64,000 bases of DNA from Streptomyces xinghaiensis S187 (GCF_000220705.2 NZ_CP023202.1:3162001-3226000), one strand, 5' to 3'; positions 25,099 to 34,794 are shown, counted from the first letter of the stretch. Notes: generated by a model not told the origin, from the letters alone. Made by a program: numbers and translations.

Positions 25099-27126
25099 TC
25101 AGCTCTCCGGACGCGTCTCCTCGGGCAGCTCGGCCTTCTCCGTGGAGATCTTGGAGGAGGCACCGGCCGACTGGGAGCCGTTGGCCATGGTGAGCTCCTT
25201 GGGGGAGAGCACCGGAGGCCGGGTGGAGGGCGTACGGCGGGAGGAGCCGGTCCACGCGGGGCGGGCCGGGCGCTTGACCACCGGGGCGAAGATCTCGGCG
25301 ATCTCCTCCTTGTTCAGGGTCTCCTTCTCCAGCAGCCGGAGCACGAGGTTGTCCAGGACGTCGCGGTTCTCGACCAGGATCTCCCAGGCCTCGTTGTGCG
25401 CCGTCTCGATGAGCTTCTTGACCTCTTCGTCGACCAGCGCGGCGACCTCTTCGGAGTAGTCGCGCTGGTGGCCCATCTCACGCCCGACGAAGGGCTCGGA
25501 GTTGTCGCTGCCGAACTTGATGGCGCCCAGCCGCTCGGTCATGCCGTACTGGGTGACCATCGCGCGGGCCGTGGTGGTGGCCTTCTCGATGTCGTTCGCG
25601 GCACCGGTGGTCGGGTCGTGGAAGACCAGTTCCTCCGCGGCGCGGCCGCCCAGCATGTACGCGAGCTGGTCGAGCATCTCGTTGCGGGTGGTGGAGTACT
25701 TGTCCTCCTCCGGCAGCACCATGGTGTAGCCGAGGGCCCGGCCTCTCGACAGGATCGTGATCTTGTGCACCGGATCGCTGTTCGGGGAGGCCGCCGCCAC
25801 CAGGGCGTGTCCGCCCTCGTGGTACGCGGTGATCTTCTTCTCCTTGTCGCTCATGATCCGGGTCCGCTTCTGCGGTCCGGCCACGACACGGTCGATCGCC
25901 TCGTCCAGGAAGTGGTTGTCGATCAGCTTGGCGTCACTGCGGGCCGTCAGCAGGGCGGCCTCGTTGAGGACGTTGCTGAGGTCGGCACCGGTGAAGCCGG
26001 GGGTCCGGCGGGCGACCGCCTGCAGGTCCACGTCGGGCGCGACCGGCTTGCCCTTCTGGTGCACCTTGAGGATCTCCAGCCGGCCCTGCATGTCCGGCCG
26101 GTCCACGGCGATCTGCCGGTCGAAGCGGCCCGGGCGGAGCAGCGCCGGGTCGAGGATGTCCGGCCGGTTGGTGGCGGCGATCAGGATGACGCCGCCCTTC
26201 ACGTCGAAGCCGTCCATCTCGACGAGCAGCTGGTTGAGCGTCTGCTCGCGCTCGTCGTGGCCGCCGCCCATACCGGCGCCGCGGTGCCGGCCGACGGCGT
26301 CGATCTCGTCGACGAAGACGATCGCGGGGGCGTTCTGCTTGGCCTGCTCGAAGAGGTCCCGGACCCGGGAGGCACCGACACCGACGAACATCTCGACGAA
26401 GTCGGAGCCGGAGATCGAGTAGAACGGGACGCCCGCCTCGCCGGCGACGGCGCGCGCGAGCAGCGTCTTGCCGGTGCCGGGGGGGCCGTAGAGCAGCACG
26501 CCCTTGGGGATCTTGGCGCCGACGGCCTGGAACTTCGCCGGCTCCTGCAGGAACTCCTTGATCTCGTGGAGCTCCTCGACCGCCTCGTCGGCCCCGGCCA
26601 CGTCGGTGAAGGTGGTCTTCGGGGTGTCCTTGGTGATCAGCTTGGCCTTGGACTTCCCGAAGTTCATGACCCGGGAGCCGCCGCCCTGCATCTGGTTCAT
26701 CAGGAAGAGGAAGACCAGCACGATGAGGACGAAGGGCAGGAGCGAGAGCAGGACGCCGACGAAGGCGTTCTGCGACTGCGGGGAGACGGTGTACCCGTCC
26801 GGCAGCGTGCTCTTGTCGCCGTCGTTGACCCTCGCCTGGAGGTCCTTGGCGAGCTCGGTGCCCTGATCGCCGATGTAGCTCGCCTGCAGCTTGTCGCTGC
26901 CCTCGATCTCGACGTCGTCCTTGAGCTCGATCTTGATCTTGCTTTCGTCGCCGGTGGTGAGCTCGGCGGACTTGACCTTGTTGTCGGCGATCGCGTTGAC
27001 GACCTGGCCGGTGTCCACCGTCTTGAAGCCGCCGGACGAACCGACGACCTGCATCAACACGACCACGGCGAGGACGGCCAGCACGATCCACATGACCGGC
27101 CCACGGAAGTAGCGCTTCACGTCCAT
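25099..27126 (-). CDS. ftsH: ATP-dependent zinc metalloprotease FtsH
   Basis: Membrane-bound AAA+ protease that unfolds and degrades membrane and regulatory proteins. 675 residues from the ATG that starts MDVKRYFRGP, the usual actinobacterial start. Membrane segments lie at about 12-30 and 122-143. Walker A GPPGTGKT is at 214-221, Walker B VFVDEID at about 270-276, arginine-finger region RPGRFDR, and the zinc motif HEGGH at 436-440. The C-terminal 45 residues form a Pro/Ser/Lys-rich disordered tail. It is the first gene of the ftsH-folE(-folP) unit, 225 bases downstream of hpt with a hairpin between. Confidence 0.97.
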   Translation of the reverse strand: MDVKRYFRGPVMWIVLAVLAVVVLMQVVGSSGGFKTVDTGQVVNAIADNKVKSAELTTGDESKIKIELKDDVEIEGSDKLQASYIGDQGTELAKDLQARVNDGDKSTLPDGYTVSPQSQNAFVGVLLSLLPFVLIVLVFLFLMNQMQGGGSRVMNFGKSKAKLITKDTPKTTFTDVAGADEAVEELHEIKEFLQEPAKFQAVGAKIPKGVLLYGPPGTGKTLLARAVAGEAGVPFYSISGSDFVEMFVGVGASRVRDLFEQAKQNAPAIVFVDEIDAVGRHRGAGMGGGHDEREQTLNQLLVEMDGFDVKGGVILIAATNRPDILDPALLRPGRFDRQIAVDRPDMQGRLEILKVHQKGKPVAPDVDLQAVARRTPGFTGADLSNVLNEAALLTARSDAKLIDNHFLDEAIDRVVAGPQKRTRIMSDKEKKITAYHEGGHALVAAASPNSDPVHKITILSRGRALGYTMVLPEEDKYSTTRNEMLDQLAYMLGGRAAEELVFHDPTTGAANDIEKATTTARAMVTQYGMTERLGAIKFGSDNSEPFVGREMGHQRDYSEEVAALVDEEVKKLIETAHNEAWEILVENRDVLDNLVLRLLEKETLNKEEIAEIFAPVVKRPARPAWTGSSRRTPSTRPPVLSPKELTMANGSQSAGASSKISTEKAELPEETRPES

Positions 27127-27317
27127 CCATACGGGGCGCGGGCGCCCCGTCCCTCCTGCCACAGTGAGGCACGCCGGCTTCGCGGTGAGCCGGCCGTGCG
27201 TACGGTGAATTACTCGACCTGTTGAAGACTTGCCTTCGGACGGTACCTCAGCTTCCGCCCCGGGCGCTGCCCGGGCGGTGAATGACCACCGTCCGTACAA
27301 ACCTCAACGCCGCGACG

Positions 27318-27341
27318 GCGCCCGGCGTTCCCGCCGGGCGC
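27318..27341 (-). terminator. Perfect 10-bp hairpin after hpt
   Basis: Arms 27318-27327 and 27332-27341 (GCGCCCGGCG and its complement) surround a TTCC loop, 10 bases after the hpt stop. A second GC-rich imperfect hairpin sits near 27257-27277. Probably ends the dacB-tilS-hpt side transcript before ftsH. Confidence 0.72.
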
Positions 27342-27351
27342 TCCCGGCCGC

Positions 27352-27915
27352 TCAGCCGCCGTAGACGTGCGGCGCCAGGGTCCCGACGAAGGGGAGGTTG
27401 CGGTACTTCTCCGCGTAGTCGAGGCCGTAGCCGACGACGAACTCGTTGGGGATGTCGAAGCCGACGTATTTGACGTCGATGTCGACCTTGGCGGCCTCGG
27501 GCTTGCGCAGCAGCGTGCACACGTTCAGCGAGGCCGGTCCGCGCGAGCTGAGGTTGGACAGCAGCCAGGAGAGGGTGAGCCCGGAGTCGATGATGTCCTC
27601 GACGATGAGGACGTCGCGGCCGGCGATGTCGGTGTCCAGGTCCTTGAGGATCCGGACCACGCCGGAGGACTTGGTGCCCGCTCCGTATGAGGAGACCGCC
27701 ATCCAGTCCATGGTCACGGGGGTCGACAGCGCCCGGGCCAGGTCCGCCATCACCATGACCGCGCCCTTGAGCACCCCGACGATCAGCAGATCGCGGCCCG
27801 CGTACTCGGCGTCGATCTCCGCGGCCAGCTCGGCCAGCTTGGTGTCGATCTCTTCCTTGGTGATGAGCACCGACTGAAGGTCGGTGCCCATGTCCTTGTC
27901 GTCCACCCGCGTCAC
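27352..27915 (-). CDS. hpt: Hypoxanthine phosphoribosyltransferase
   Basis: Purine salvage: converts hypoxanthine or guanine with PRPP to IMP or GMP. 187 residues; PRPP-binding motif VLIVEDIIDSGLTLSWL at about 102-118, GVLKGAVMVMADL (flexible loop region), and VVGYGLDYAEKYRNLPFVGTL near the C-terminus. GTG at 27915 is used; a shorter start at the in-frame ATG 24 bases later is possible. It is paired with tilS, as in most actinomycetes, with a 72-base gap. Confidence 0.96.
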   Translation of the reverse strand: MTRVDDKDMGTDLQSVLITKEEIDTKLAELAAEIDAEYAGRDLLIVGVLKGAVMVMADLARALSTPVTMDWMAVSSYGAGTKSSGVVRILKDLDTDIAGRDVLIVEDIIDSGLTLSWLLSNLSSRGPASLNVCTLLRKPEAAKVDIDVKYVGFDIPNEFVVGYGLDYAEKYRNLPFVGTLAPHVYGG

Positions 27916-27987
27916 TCTCGGTCGTTACGGCCCGGTCCCGGCAGCACTCGTTCCCGGCGGTGGCCGGAGGATGCGTCGGGAGGCGGC

Positions 27988-29178
27988 TCAGTGCTCGGCG
28001 GCGGTCTGGTCGCGCCGCCCGATGACCAGATTGCCACACCGCCGGCGGACCTCGACGCGCCCGGGCAGGTTGAGTGCGCCCTGGCCGTGCCAGTCGGTGA
28101 CCAGCCGGTCCATTTCCTCGATGTGCCGGGCGAAGAGCGAACCCGCGGGCGAACCGGCCGCGATGGCCGCGCGGCGCAGCACCCGGCGGCGGATGGCCGG
28201 CGGCAGCACGGCGAGCTTGGCGACGTCCAGGCCGCCGGCCGGATCGCCGCCGCCATGGCCGCCGTCCGTGCCGCCGTCCGGGGCGGACCGGACGGAGCGT
28301 TCGGCGTCGTCCGCCCAGACGTCCAGGGCGTCGGCGTCGTCGCGGGAGAGCTGGGCGGTTCTGGCGAGGGCCTCGATCACGCCCTTGCCCAGGGATTTCT
28401 CCAGGGCGGGCAGCCCTTCGTGGCGCAACCGGGAGCGGGTGTAGGAGGGGTCGCTGTTGTGCGGGTCGTCCCAGACGGGCAGCGACTGGGCGAGGCAGGC
28501 CGTACGCGCCGTCTGCCGGTCGAGCCGGAGGAAGGGGCGCCGGTAGCGGCCGTCCCTGCCGGAGACGGCGGCCATGCCGGAGAGCGAGCGGATGCCGGAG
28601 CCGCGGGCGAGCCCGAGGAGAACGGTCTCGGCCTGGTCGTCGCGGGTGTGGCCGAGCAGGACGGCGCGGGCGCCGTACCGGTCCGCGACGGAGTCGAGGG
28701 CGGCGTAGCGGGCGTCGCGGGCGGCGGCCTCGGGGCCGCCGGACCGGCCGACGTCGACCGCGACCGTCTCGACGGGGTCGAGGCCGAGTTCCCGCAGGCG
28801 CGCGGCGACCTCCTCGGCGCGCTTTCCGGAGCCCGGCTGGAGGCGGTGGTCGACGGTGACCCCGCCGGCACGGATGCCCAGCTTGGGCGCCTCGAAGGCG
28901 AGCGCGGAGGCGAGCGCGACGGAGTCGGCGCCGCCGCTGCAGGCGGCGAGCACCAGCGGGGCGCCGGGGGCGCTCGGGGCCGGGCGGCCGGACGGCTCGG
29001 GGCGTCCGGCGGGCAGGGCGGCGGGCGACGCGGAGGAGGAGGGAGCCGAGGGGGCGGAGGGAGAGGCGGGCGGGGAAGACGTGCCGGGCGTGCCGGCGCC
29101 GGCGAGCTCGGCGAGGAGGTCGTGGAGCGTGCGGCGGACCGCCAGGCGTATCGCCGCGACCGCTGGATGGGGACCCAT
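27988..29178 (-). CDS. tilS: tRNA(Ile)-lysidine synthetase
   Basis: Modifies the anticodon of tRNA-Ile(CAU) with lysine. 396 residues. The PP-loop motif SGGADS is at 81-86, then VDHRLQPGS, YAALDSVADRYGARAVLLGHTRDDQAETVL and the C-terminal segments typical of TilS (DPHNSDPSYTRSRLRHEGLP). A Ser/Pro/Ala-rich insert (about residues 30-73) before the PP-loop is longer than in most homologues. The ATG has a GGAAGGGAAC ribosome site. It is in front of hpt on the same strand. Confidence 0.94.
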   Translation of the reverse strand: MGPHPAVAAIRLAVRRTLHDLLAELAGAGTPGTSSPPASPSAPSAPSSSASPAALPAGRPEPSGRPAPSAPGAPLVLAACSGGADSVALASALAFEAPKLGIRAGGVTVDHRLQPGSGKRAEEVAARLRELGLDPVETVAVDVGRSGGPEAAARDARYAALDSVADRYGARAVLLGHTRDDQAETVLLGLARGSGIRSLSGMAAVSGRDGRYRRPFLRLDRQTARTACLAQSLPVWDDPHNSDPSYTRSRLRHEGLPALEKSLGKGVIEALARTAQLSRDDADALDVWADDAERSVRSAPDGGTDGGHGGGDPAGGLDVAKLAVLPPAIRRRVLRRAAIAAGSPAGSLFARHIEEMDRLVTDWHGQGALNLPGRVEVRRRCGNLVIGRRDQTAAEH

Positions 29179-29464
29179 GTCCGGTTCCCTTCCTGTCAGG
29201 GGGAGATGTCTCGGGGGCCGTGCGGACCGGGGGCGGTGGACCGCCCGACGGCACTCGGCCTTCCGTCACACTGTGTGTGTAGATGGTGACAGAGGCGAGC
29301 CATTACCCGAGCATCGCACGCCTTCCGGGGTCGCACGGTCCCTCGGACGGGTGATCTGCAGGACTTCCATTCGGCTCCCGGCCCCCGGCTCCGGTCCGGA
29401 TCGGCCCCGGACCGGAGGAAGTGCTCGCGGACGGGGCCGGACGGGGAGGGACGGACCCGCGGGG

Positions 29465-30604
29465 TCAGCTCTCCTTGCGGTGCACCCGGGCGACCCATTC
29501 GGCGGGGGCGGCGATCTCCGCCTTGGTCGGCAGGGTGTTGGGCGAGGTCCACACCCGGTTGAAGCCGTCCATGCCGACGTCCTTCACCACGGCCCGGACG
29601 AAACGCTCGCCGTCGCGGTACTGGCGGAGCTTGGCGTCGAGCCCGAGGAGCTTGCGCAGGGCCTGGTCCAGCCGTCCCGCGCCGCTCGCCCGGCGCTGCT
29701 GGAACTTCTCGCGGATCTCGGCCACGGAGGGGACGACGTCCGGGCCGACCCCGTCCATGACGAAGTCGGCGTGGCCCTCCAGCAGGGACATCACGGCGGT
29801 GATGCGGTCGAGGACCTCCCGCTGGGCGGGGGTCTGCACCAGTTCGACGAAGCTGCGCCCGCCGTCCGCCTCGCCCTCCGTCCGGCCGCCGGCGAGGGAC
29901 TGGGCCGCCTCGCGGACACGTTCCAGGAGGGTGCCGGGGTCGATGTCGGTCTCGGCGAGGAAGGTCTGGATCTCGCCCTCGATGTGGTCGCTGAGCCAGG
30001 GGACGGCCGAGAACTGGGTGCGGTGGGTCTCCTCGTGCAGGCAGACCCAGAGCCGGAAGTCGTGCGGTTCGACATCGAGTTCGCGCTCGACGTGGACGAT
30101 GTTCGGGGCGACCAGGAGCAGCCGGCCGCCGTTCGCCCCGGCGGGCAGGTCGCGGCCGGGCGGGGCGAAGGTCTCGTACTGGCCGAGGACGCGGGAGGCG
30201 AGGAAGGAGAGCAGCGCCCCCAGCTCCATGCCGGTCACCTTGGAGCCCACGGCGCTGAGCACGGCTCCGCCGGGGCGGCCGGCCCGGCGGCCCTCGACCT
30301 TCTCCAGCAGGGGTTTCAGCAGCTCGCGGAAGCCGGCCACATTGGCGCGGATCCAGCCCGGCCGGTCGATGACCAGGACCGGGGTGCCGCCGCCGGGGGC
30401 CGGCGCCACACCGTCGGCGGACGGAGCCGCCATCCGGGTGAAGGCGCGCACGTGTTCCTCGGAGGAACGGGCGTGCCGGCGCAGCTCGGACACGACCGCG
30501 CGTGCCTCGTCACGGCTCACCTCGGGGCCCGGCCGTACCAGCCGGGTCGCGGTCGCGACCGCGAGATTCCAGTCGACCATCTGGGCACCGCCGAAACTCG
30601 TCAT
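29465..30604 (-). CDS. DUF2342 zinc-dependent metalloprotease-like protein
   Basis: 379 residues of the actinobacterial family annotated as zinc-dependent metalloprotease or coenzyme F420 biosynthesis-associated protein. Visible are VDWNLAVATATRL near the start, VAPNIVHVERELDV, the HEXXH-type zinc motif HEETHRTQF (about residues 190-198), SLLEGHADFVMDGVG and FNRVWTSPNTLPTKAEI. The HEXXH suggests a soluble metallopeptidase; F420 linkage is only by name in the databases I know. The ATG has TACGGT 6 bases upstream, so a leaderless transcript is likely. It lies between dacB and tilS. Confidence 0.85.
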   Translation of the reverse strand: MTSFGGAQMVDWNLAVATATRLVRPGPEVSRDEARAVVSELRRHARSSEEHVRAFTRMAAPSADGVAPAPGGGTPVLVIDRPGWIRANVAGFRELLKPLLEKVEGRRAGRPGGAVLSAVGSKVTGMELGALLSFLASRVLGQYETFAPPGRDLPAGANGGRLLLVAPNIVHVERELDVEPHDFRLWVCLHEETHRTQFSAVPWLSDHIEGEIQTFLAETDIDPGTLLERVREAAQSLAGGRTEGEADGGRSFVELVQTPAQREVLDRITAVMSLLEGHADFVMDGVGPDVVPSVAEIREKFQQRRASGAGRLDQALRKLLGLDAKLRQYRDGERFVRAVVKDVGMDGFNRVWTSPNTLPTKAEIAAPAEWVARVHRKES

Positions 30605-30610
30605 GACTTC

Positions 30611-30616
30611 ACCGTA
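30611..30616 (-). promoter_or_regulatory. -10 box of a probable leaderless promoter (DUF2342)
   Basis: TACGGT lies 6 bases before the ATG at 30604 and no ribosome site intervenes. Confidence 0.5.
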
Positions 30617-30732
30617 CGTGGCGCGCGGAGAGAGCGGGAGGAGTGCACGTCGGGGGTGCGGCCCGGCGGCTGGCGCGGCTCCGGGGCCCGGCGGCCTGTC
30701 GTGCCGGGGCGGGGCCGGCCGCGCCGGGGCGG

Positions 30733-32229
30733 TCAGCGGCAGCCGCAGTTGGCCAGGGCCGAGGCCAGGCGGTCCAGGGCCGCCTGGGCACCGTGGGCGT
30801 CGGTGCTGCCGTTCGTGATGAACGCGAAGGCCAGCAGCCGGCCGTCGGCGTCGACGACCGTGCCGGCGAGGGCGTTCACGCCGGTGAGGGTGCCGGTCTT
30901 GGCGCGGACCATGCCGGTGCCCGCGGAGGCGTCCGCGTAGCGGCTGCGGAGGGTGCCGCTGAATCCGGCCACGGGGAGTCCGGTGAGGACCGGGCGGAGC
31001 TCGGGGCGCTCGGGGTCGGTGGCCCGGACCAGCAGCTGGGCGAGGAGGGCCGTGGAGATCCTGCCGTCCCGGTCGAGGCCGCTGCCGTCGGCGAACCGGG
31101 CGCCCTTGAGCGGCAGGTCCAGCTCGGCGAGCCGGTCCCGTACGGCCTTCTCCGCGCCGGTGAAGCTCGCCGGCCTGCCGTCGGCGACCGCCGTCTCCCG
31201 GGCGAGGGCCTCGGCGATGTCGTTGTCGCTGTTGGTCAGGGCCCGTTCGACGAGGGCGGAGACGGGCATGGAGCGGACGGCGGCGACCCGCTCGGCGTCC
31301 TTTCCGGCCTTGGCGCGGCGGGGCTCTCCCTTGACCTTGACGCCGCGGTCGCGGAGGAGGCCGGCGAAGGTCTTCGCGGCGTCGGCGGCGGGGTCGGCGG
31401 AGCGGGGCGCCGGGCCGCGGTGGCTGTCGTCGAGGCGGCCCGCGTCGGTGCTCAGCGGGACGACCGGGGCGATGTTGTCGTTGTGCCCTATGGGGTGCCG
31501 GTCGGGTCCGGACCAGCGCGAGGTGTCGTACGCCAGGACGGTCTTCCCGGCGCCGTCCTCCTTGAGGGCGTGTGCGGTGCGGTCGGCCAGGTCGCGCAGG
31601 CTCGCCGGGTTGCCGGGCTGCCGGGAGCCGCGGGCGGTGAGGGTCGGGTCGCCGCCGCCGACCAGCACGATCTCGCCGTCGCCGGAGCCGGTGACGACCT
31701 CGGTGGTCAGCCGGTGGTCGGGACCGAGCGCGGTGAGGGCGGCCACCGCCGTCGCGATCTTGATGGTGGAGGCGGGTACCGCCGGGGTGTGCGCCCGGGT
31801 GCCGTGGACCAGGTCGCCGGTGGCGGCGTCGGCCACCGCGGTGCTGCTCAGCGAGCCCAGGGCCGGGTCCTCCAGCAGCGGGGTGAGGGCGTCCTCCAGA
31901 CCCGTCGCGGTGGGCGGCGGGGCGGCTTCGGACGAGCCGGCGGCGCCGCCGAGGGCGGCGAGGACCGCGGTGGCCGCGGGCGCCGACTCGTCCGTGGCCG
32001 ACGTACCGGGTGACCGGCCATCGTGACGCTCACCACCCTCGCCGTTCCAGTGGGCCGCGCGGGTCCGCTCGGCCGTACGCTGTCCGGAGTCCCATGGGCC
32101 GGCCGCGGTCACCGCTCCGGCCGCCATGACGAGCCCGAGTACGGCGGAACCCGCCGCCAGGTGCCACGGCGGCAGGGCCAACCACCCGCCGACGGGCCAC
32201 CTGTACCGCCACCATCCGGCCTCGGGCAC
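30733..32229 (-). CDS. dacB: D-alanyl-D-alanine carboxypeptidase/endopeptidase (PBP4, family S13)
   Basis: Cell-wall enzyme that trims or cleaves peptidoglycan cross-links. 498 residues from the GTG preceded by GAAAGGGGC. A membrane anchor (about 24-44) is followed by an Ala/Gly-rich linker. The penicillin-binding motifs are STIK at 154-157 (nucleophile Ser154), SDN at 334-336 and KTG at 444-446, in the S13 spacing with the family's large insertion between the first two. The C-terminus ends NCGCR. It is upstream of the DUF2342 and tilS-hpt genes. Confidence 0.93.
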   Translation of the reverse strand: MPEAGWWRYRWPVGGWLALPPWHLAAGSAVLGLVMAAGAVTAAGPWDSGQRTAERTRAAHWNGEGGERHDGRSPGTSATDESAPAATAVLAALGGAAGSSEAAPPPTATGLEDALTPLLEDPALGSLSSTAVADAATGDLVHGTRAHTPAVPASTIKIATAVAALTALGPDHRLTTEVVTGSGDGEIVLVGGGDPTLTARGSRQPGNPASLRDLADRTAHALKEDGAGKTVLAYDTSRWSGPDRHPIGHNDNIAPVVPLSTDAGRLDDSHRGPAPRSADPAADAAKTFAGLLRDRGVKVKGEPRRAKAGKDAERVAAVRSMPVSALVERALTNSDNDIAEALARETAVADGRPASFTGAEKAVRDRLAELDLPLKGARFADGSGLDRDGRISTALLAQLLVRATDPERPELRPVLTGLPVAGFSGTLRSRYADASAGTGMVRAKTGTLTGVNALAGTVVDADGRLLAFAFITNGSTDAHGAQAALDRLASALANCGCR

Positions 32230-32315
32230 TTCGGACCAGCCCCTTTCGCACCCACGCCCCCGCGTAAGGGACACTTAACCATCAGAATTATGGCCTGATC
32301 ATGGAGGAGCCACCC

Positions 32316-32810
32316 GTGGAGTTCGACGTCACCATCGAGATCCCGAAGGGTTCGCGCAACAAGTACGAGGTGGACCACGAGACGGGCCGTATCCGCCTGG
32401 ACCGCCGGCTCTTCACCTCGACGAGTTACCCGGCCGACTACGGGTTCGTCGAGAACACCCTCGGCGAGGACGGCGACCCGCTGGACGCCCTGGTCATCCT
32501 GGACGAGCCGACCTTCCCCGGCTGTCTCATCAAGTGCCGCGCGATCGGCATGTTCCGGATGACGGACGAAGCGGGCGGTGACGACAAGCTCCTGTGCGTG
32601 CCGGCCTCGGACCCGCGCGTCGAGCACCTGCGCGACATCCACCATGTCTCGGAGTTCGACCGCCTGGAGATCCAGCACTTCTTCGAGGTCTACAAGGACC
32701 TGGAGCCCGGCAAGTCGGTCGAGGGCGCCAACTGGGTGGGCCGCGCCGAGGCCGAGGCCGAGGTCGAGGCGTCGATCAAGCGCCTGGAGGCCTCCGGAGG
32801 GGCGCACTGA
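32316..32810 (+). CDS. ppa: Inorganic pyrophosphatase
   Basis: Hydrolyses pyrophosphate and so drives biosynthesis. 164 residues, type I enzyme: EFDVTIEIPKGSRNKYE, FTSTSYPADYGFVENTLGEDGDPLDALV (metal-binding DxDPLD-type Asp cluster), and the KxxxxGANWVGR C-terminal segment. I chose the GTG at 32316, because GGAGGAG lies 7 bases upstream and the protein then starts with the normal EFDV; the ATG at 32301 would lie on top of that site. A 12-bp hairpin follows. Confidence 0.96.
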   Translation: MEFDVTIEIPKGSRNKYEVDHETGRIRLDRRLFTSTSYPADYGFVENTLGEDGDPLDALVILDEPTFPGCLIKCRAIGMFRMTDEAGGDDKLLCVPASDPRVEHLRDIHHVSEFDRLEIQHFFEVYKDLEPGKSVEGANWVGRAEAEAEVEASIKRLEASGGAH

Positions 32811-32880
32811 CGACGGTCGCGCCGGAGTGATCCGGCCACGGTCCCGCCGGCGCGGCGGCACCGTATGACGGTGGTACGGG

Positions 32881-32910
32881 CGGGCGGCGCACTCCTCGGT
32901 GCGCCGCCCG
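32881..32910 (+). terminator. 12-bp hairpin after ppa
   Basis: Arms 32881-32892 and 32899-32910 (CGGGCGGCGCAC and its complement) pair perfectly around TCCTCG, 70 bases after the ppa stop. Confidence 0.78.
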
Positions 32911-33023
32911 CTCGCTGCCCGGCCCCGGCGGACGGGACATACCGGGCGAGCGCCCCGGGAATGCGCCATGGTGGCCTGAGGGGCGCGGGACGCATTCGAG
33001 TTCTACGAGGAGGAACGGAGCAC

Positions 33024-34736
33024 GTGGTGGCGGACGCCCAGCGGCACGGCGGTGCCCCCGGGTCGGAGCGGGAGGACCCCGAGAACCGCAAACCGCAGTC
33101 CGACGAGGCGCGCAGCGCCTTCACCTCACCGCTCGGCGTCCCCCTGCCGCCACCCCCGGAGGAGGAGCACCCCACCTCGGAGTTCGCCCTCCCCACGGGC
33201 CTGGCGCCGGAGCCGCCGCCCGAGCCCGAGGGCTCGGCCTTCGCGCCGCCGGGCGGGCGGCAGCCGGAGGCGGCCGGCCGGGACCGGCCCAGCTCCTTCC
33301 CCGCCTTCACTCCCCCGAACGGCATACCCGCCGTCCGGCTGTCCAAGGCACAGCCCTGGCAGGACCGGATGCGCACCATGCTGCGGATGCCGGTGGGCGA
33401 CCGTCCGGTGCCCGAGCGGGCGGAGCGCCACGAGGACGAATCGGGGCCCGCCGTCCCCCGGGTCCTGGACATCTCGCTGCGGATCGGAGAACTGCTGCTG
33501 GCGGGCGGCGAGGGAGCCGAGGACGTCGAGGCGGCGATGTTCGGCGTCGCGCACGCCTACGGGCTGGACCGCTGCGAGCCGACCGTCACCTTCACCCTGC
33601 TCTCCGTCACCTACCAGCCGTCCCTGGTGGACGACCCGGTGACGGCCAGCCGGACGGTGCGCCGCCGGGGGACCGACTACACCAGGCTGTCGGCCGTCTA
33701 CCGGCTGGTGGACGACATCACCTCGGACGACATCGAGATCACGCTGGAGGAGGCGTACCGGCGGCTGGCCGACATCCGCCGGAACCGCCACCCCTACCCC
33801 GGCTGGGCGCTGACCCTGGCCGGCGGGCTGCTGTCGGGGTCGGCGAGCACCCTCGTCGGCGGCGGCTGGCTCGTCTTCCTCGCGGCGGCGGCCGGGGCCA
33901 TGCTCGGCGACCGGCTCGCCTGGCTGGCCTCGGGCCGCGGGCTGCCGGAGTTCTACCAGTTCGTGGTGGCCGCGATGCCGCCCGCCGCGATGGGCGTGAC
34001 GCTGGTGCTGGTGCACGCGGAGGTCAAACCGTCCGCGGTGATCACGGGTGGCCTGTTCGCGCTGATCCCGGGGCGGGCTCTGGTCGCGGGGGTGCAGGAC
34101 GGGCTGACCGGCTACTACATCACGGCCTCCGCCCGCCTGCTGGAGGTCGTGTACCTGATCGTGGGCATCGTGACCGGGGTGCTGCTGGTCCTGGTGGTGG
34201 GCGTGGAGCTGGGCGCCGAACTCAGCCCGGACGAGTCACTGGGCAGCGCCTACCGGCCGGTGACCCAGATCGTCGCGGCCATGCTGCTGGCGCTGGCCTT
34301 CTGCATCATGCTCCAGCAGGAACGTTCCACCGTGCTGGCGGCCACCCTCAACGGCGGCGTCGCCTGGATCGTCTACGGCGCGCTGCACGACGTCGGCGAG
34401 ATCTCGCCGGTGGCGGCGACCGCTGTGGCGGCCGGGCTGGTGGGCCTCTTCGGGCAGTTGCTGTCCCGCTACCGGTACGCCTCGGCGCTGCCGTACGTCA
34501 CGGCCGCGATCGGGCCGCTGCTGCCCGGTAGCGCGACCTACTTCGGTCTGCTCGGCGTCGCGCAGGGCGATCTCAACGCGGGACTCGGCTCGCTGACGAA
34601 GGCCGTGGCGCTGGCGCTGGCCATCGCCATCGGGGTGAACCTCGGTGGCGAGCTGGCCCGGCTCTTCCTCAAGCGGCCGACGGTGGAGGCCGAGACGGGC
34701 GAGCGGCGGGCGGCCAAGCGCACCCGCGGATTCTGA
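33024..34736 (+). CDS. Threonine/serine exporter ThrE family protein with long proline-rich leader
   Basis: 570 residues. The first about 130 are hydrophilic and Pro/Glu-rich (cytoplasmic, disordered). Then comes a DUF1212-type cytoplasmic segment (LRIGELLLAGGEGAEDVEAAM, HAYGL) and about ten membrane segments (ThrE plus ThrE_2 halves), with LVPGRALVAGVQDGL-type ISPGR loop written here as LIPGRALVAGVQDGLTGYY. Expected to export threonine/serine or related compounds by proton exchange. GTG at 33024 follows AGGAGG at a 10-base spacing; the next GTG (33027) is equally possible. Confidence 0.85.
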   Translation: MVADAQRHGGAPGSEREDPENRKPQSDEARSAFTSPLGVPLPPPPEEEHPTSEFALPTGLAPEPPPEPEGSAFAPPGGRQPEAAGRDRPSSFPAFTPPNGIPAVRLSKAQPWQDRMRTMLRMPVGDRPVPERAERHEDESGPAVPRVLDISLRIGELLLAGGEGAEDVEAAMFGVAHAYGLDRCEPTVTFTLLSVTYQPSLVDDPVTASRTVRRRGTDYTRLSAVYRLVDDITSDDIEITLEEAYRRLADIRRNRHPYPGWALTLAGGLLSGSASTLVGGGWLVFLAAAAGAMLGDRLAWLASGRGLPEFYQFVVAAMPPAAMGVTLVLVHAEVKPSAVITGGLFALIPGRALVAGVQDGLTGYYITASARLLEVVYLIVGIVTGVLLVLVVGVELGAELSPDESLGSAYRPVTQIVAAMLLALAFCIMLQQERSTVLAATLNGGVAWIVYGALHDVGEISPVAATAVAAGLVGLFGQLLSRYRYASALPYVTAAIGPLLPGSATYFGLLGVAQGDLNAGLGSLTKAVALALAIAIGVNLGGELARLFLKRPTVEAETGERRAAKRTRGF

Positions 34737-34794
34737 TCCGGGTCCCGGCCGCCGGGCGGTCGGGGAGGTCCCGGCCACCGGGCGGGCGCGGAGG

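Noticed and set aside
32301..32315. ATG start 15 bases before the ppa GTG
   Set aside because: The GGAGGAG ribosome site would be inside the coding region; the GTG gives the standard N-terminus.
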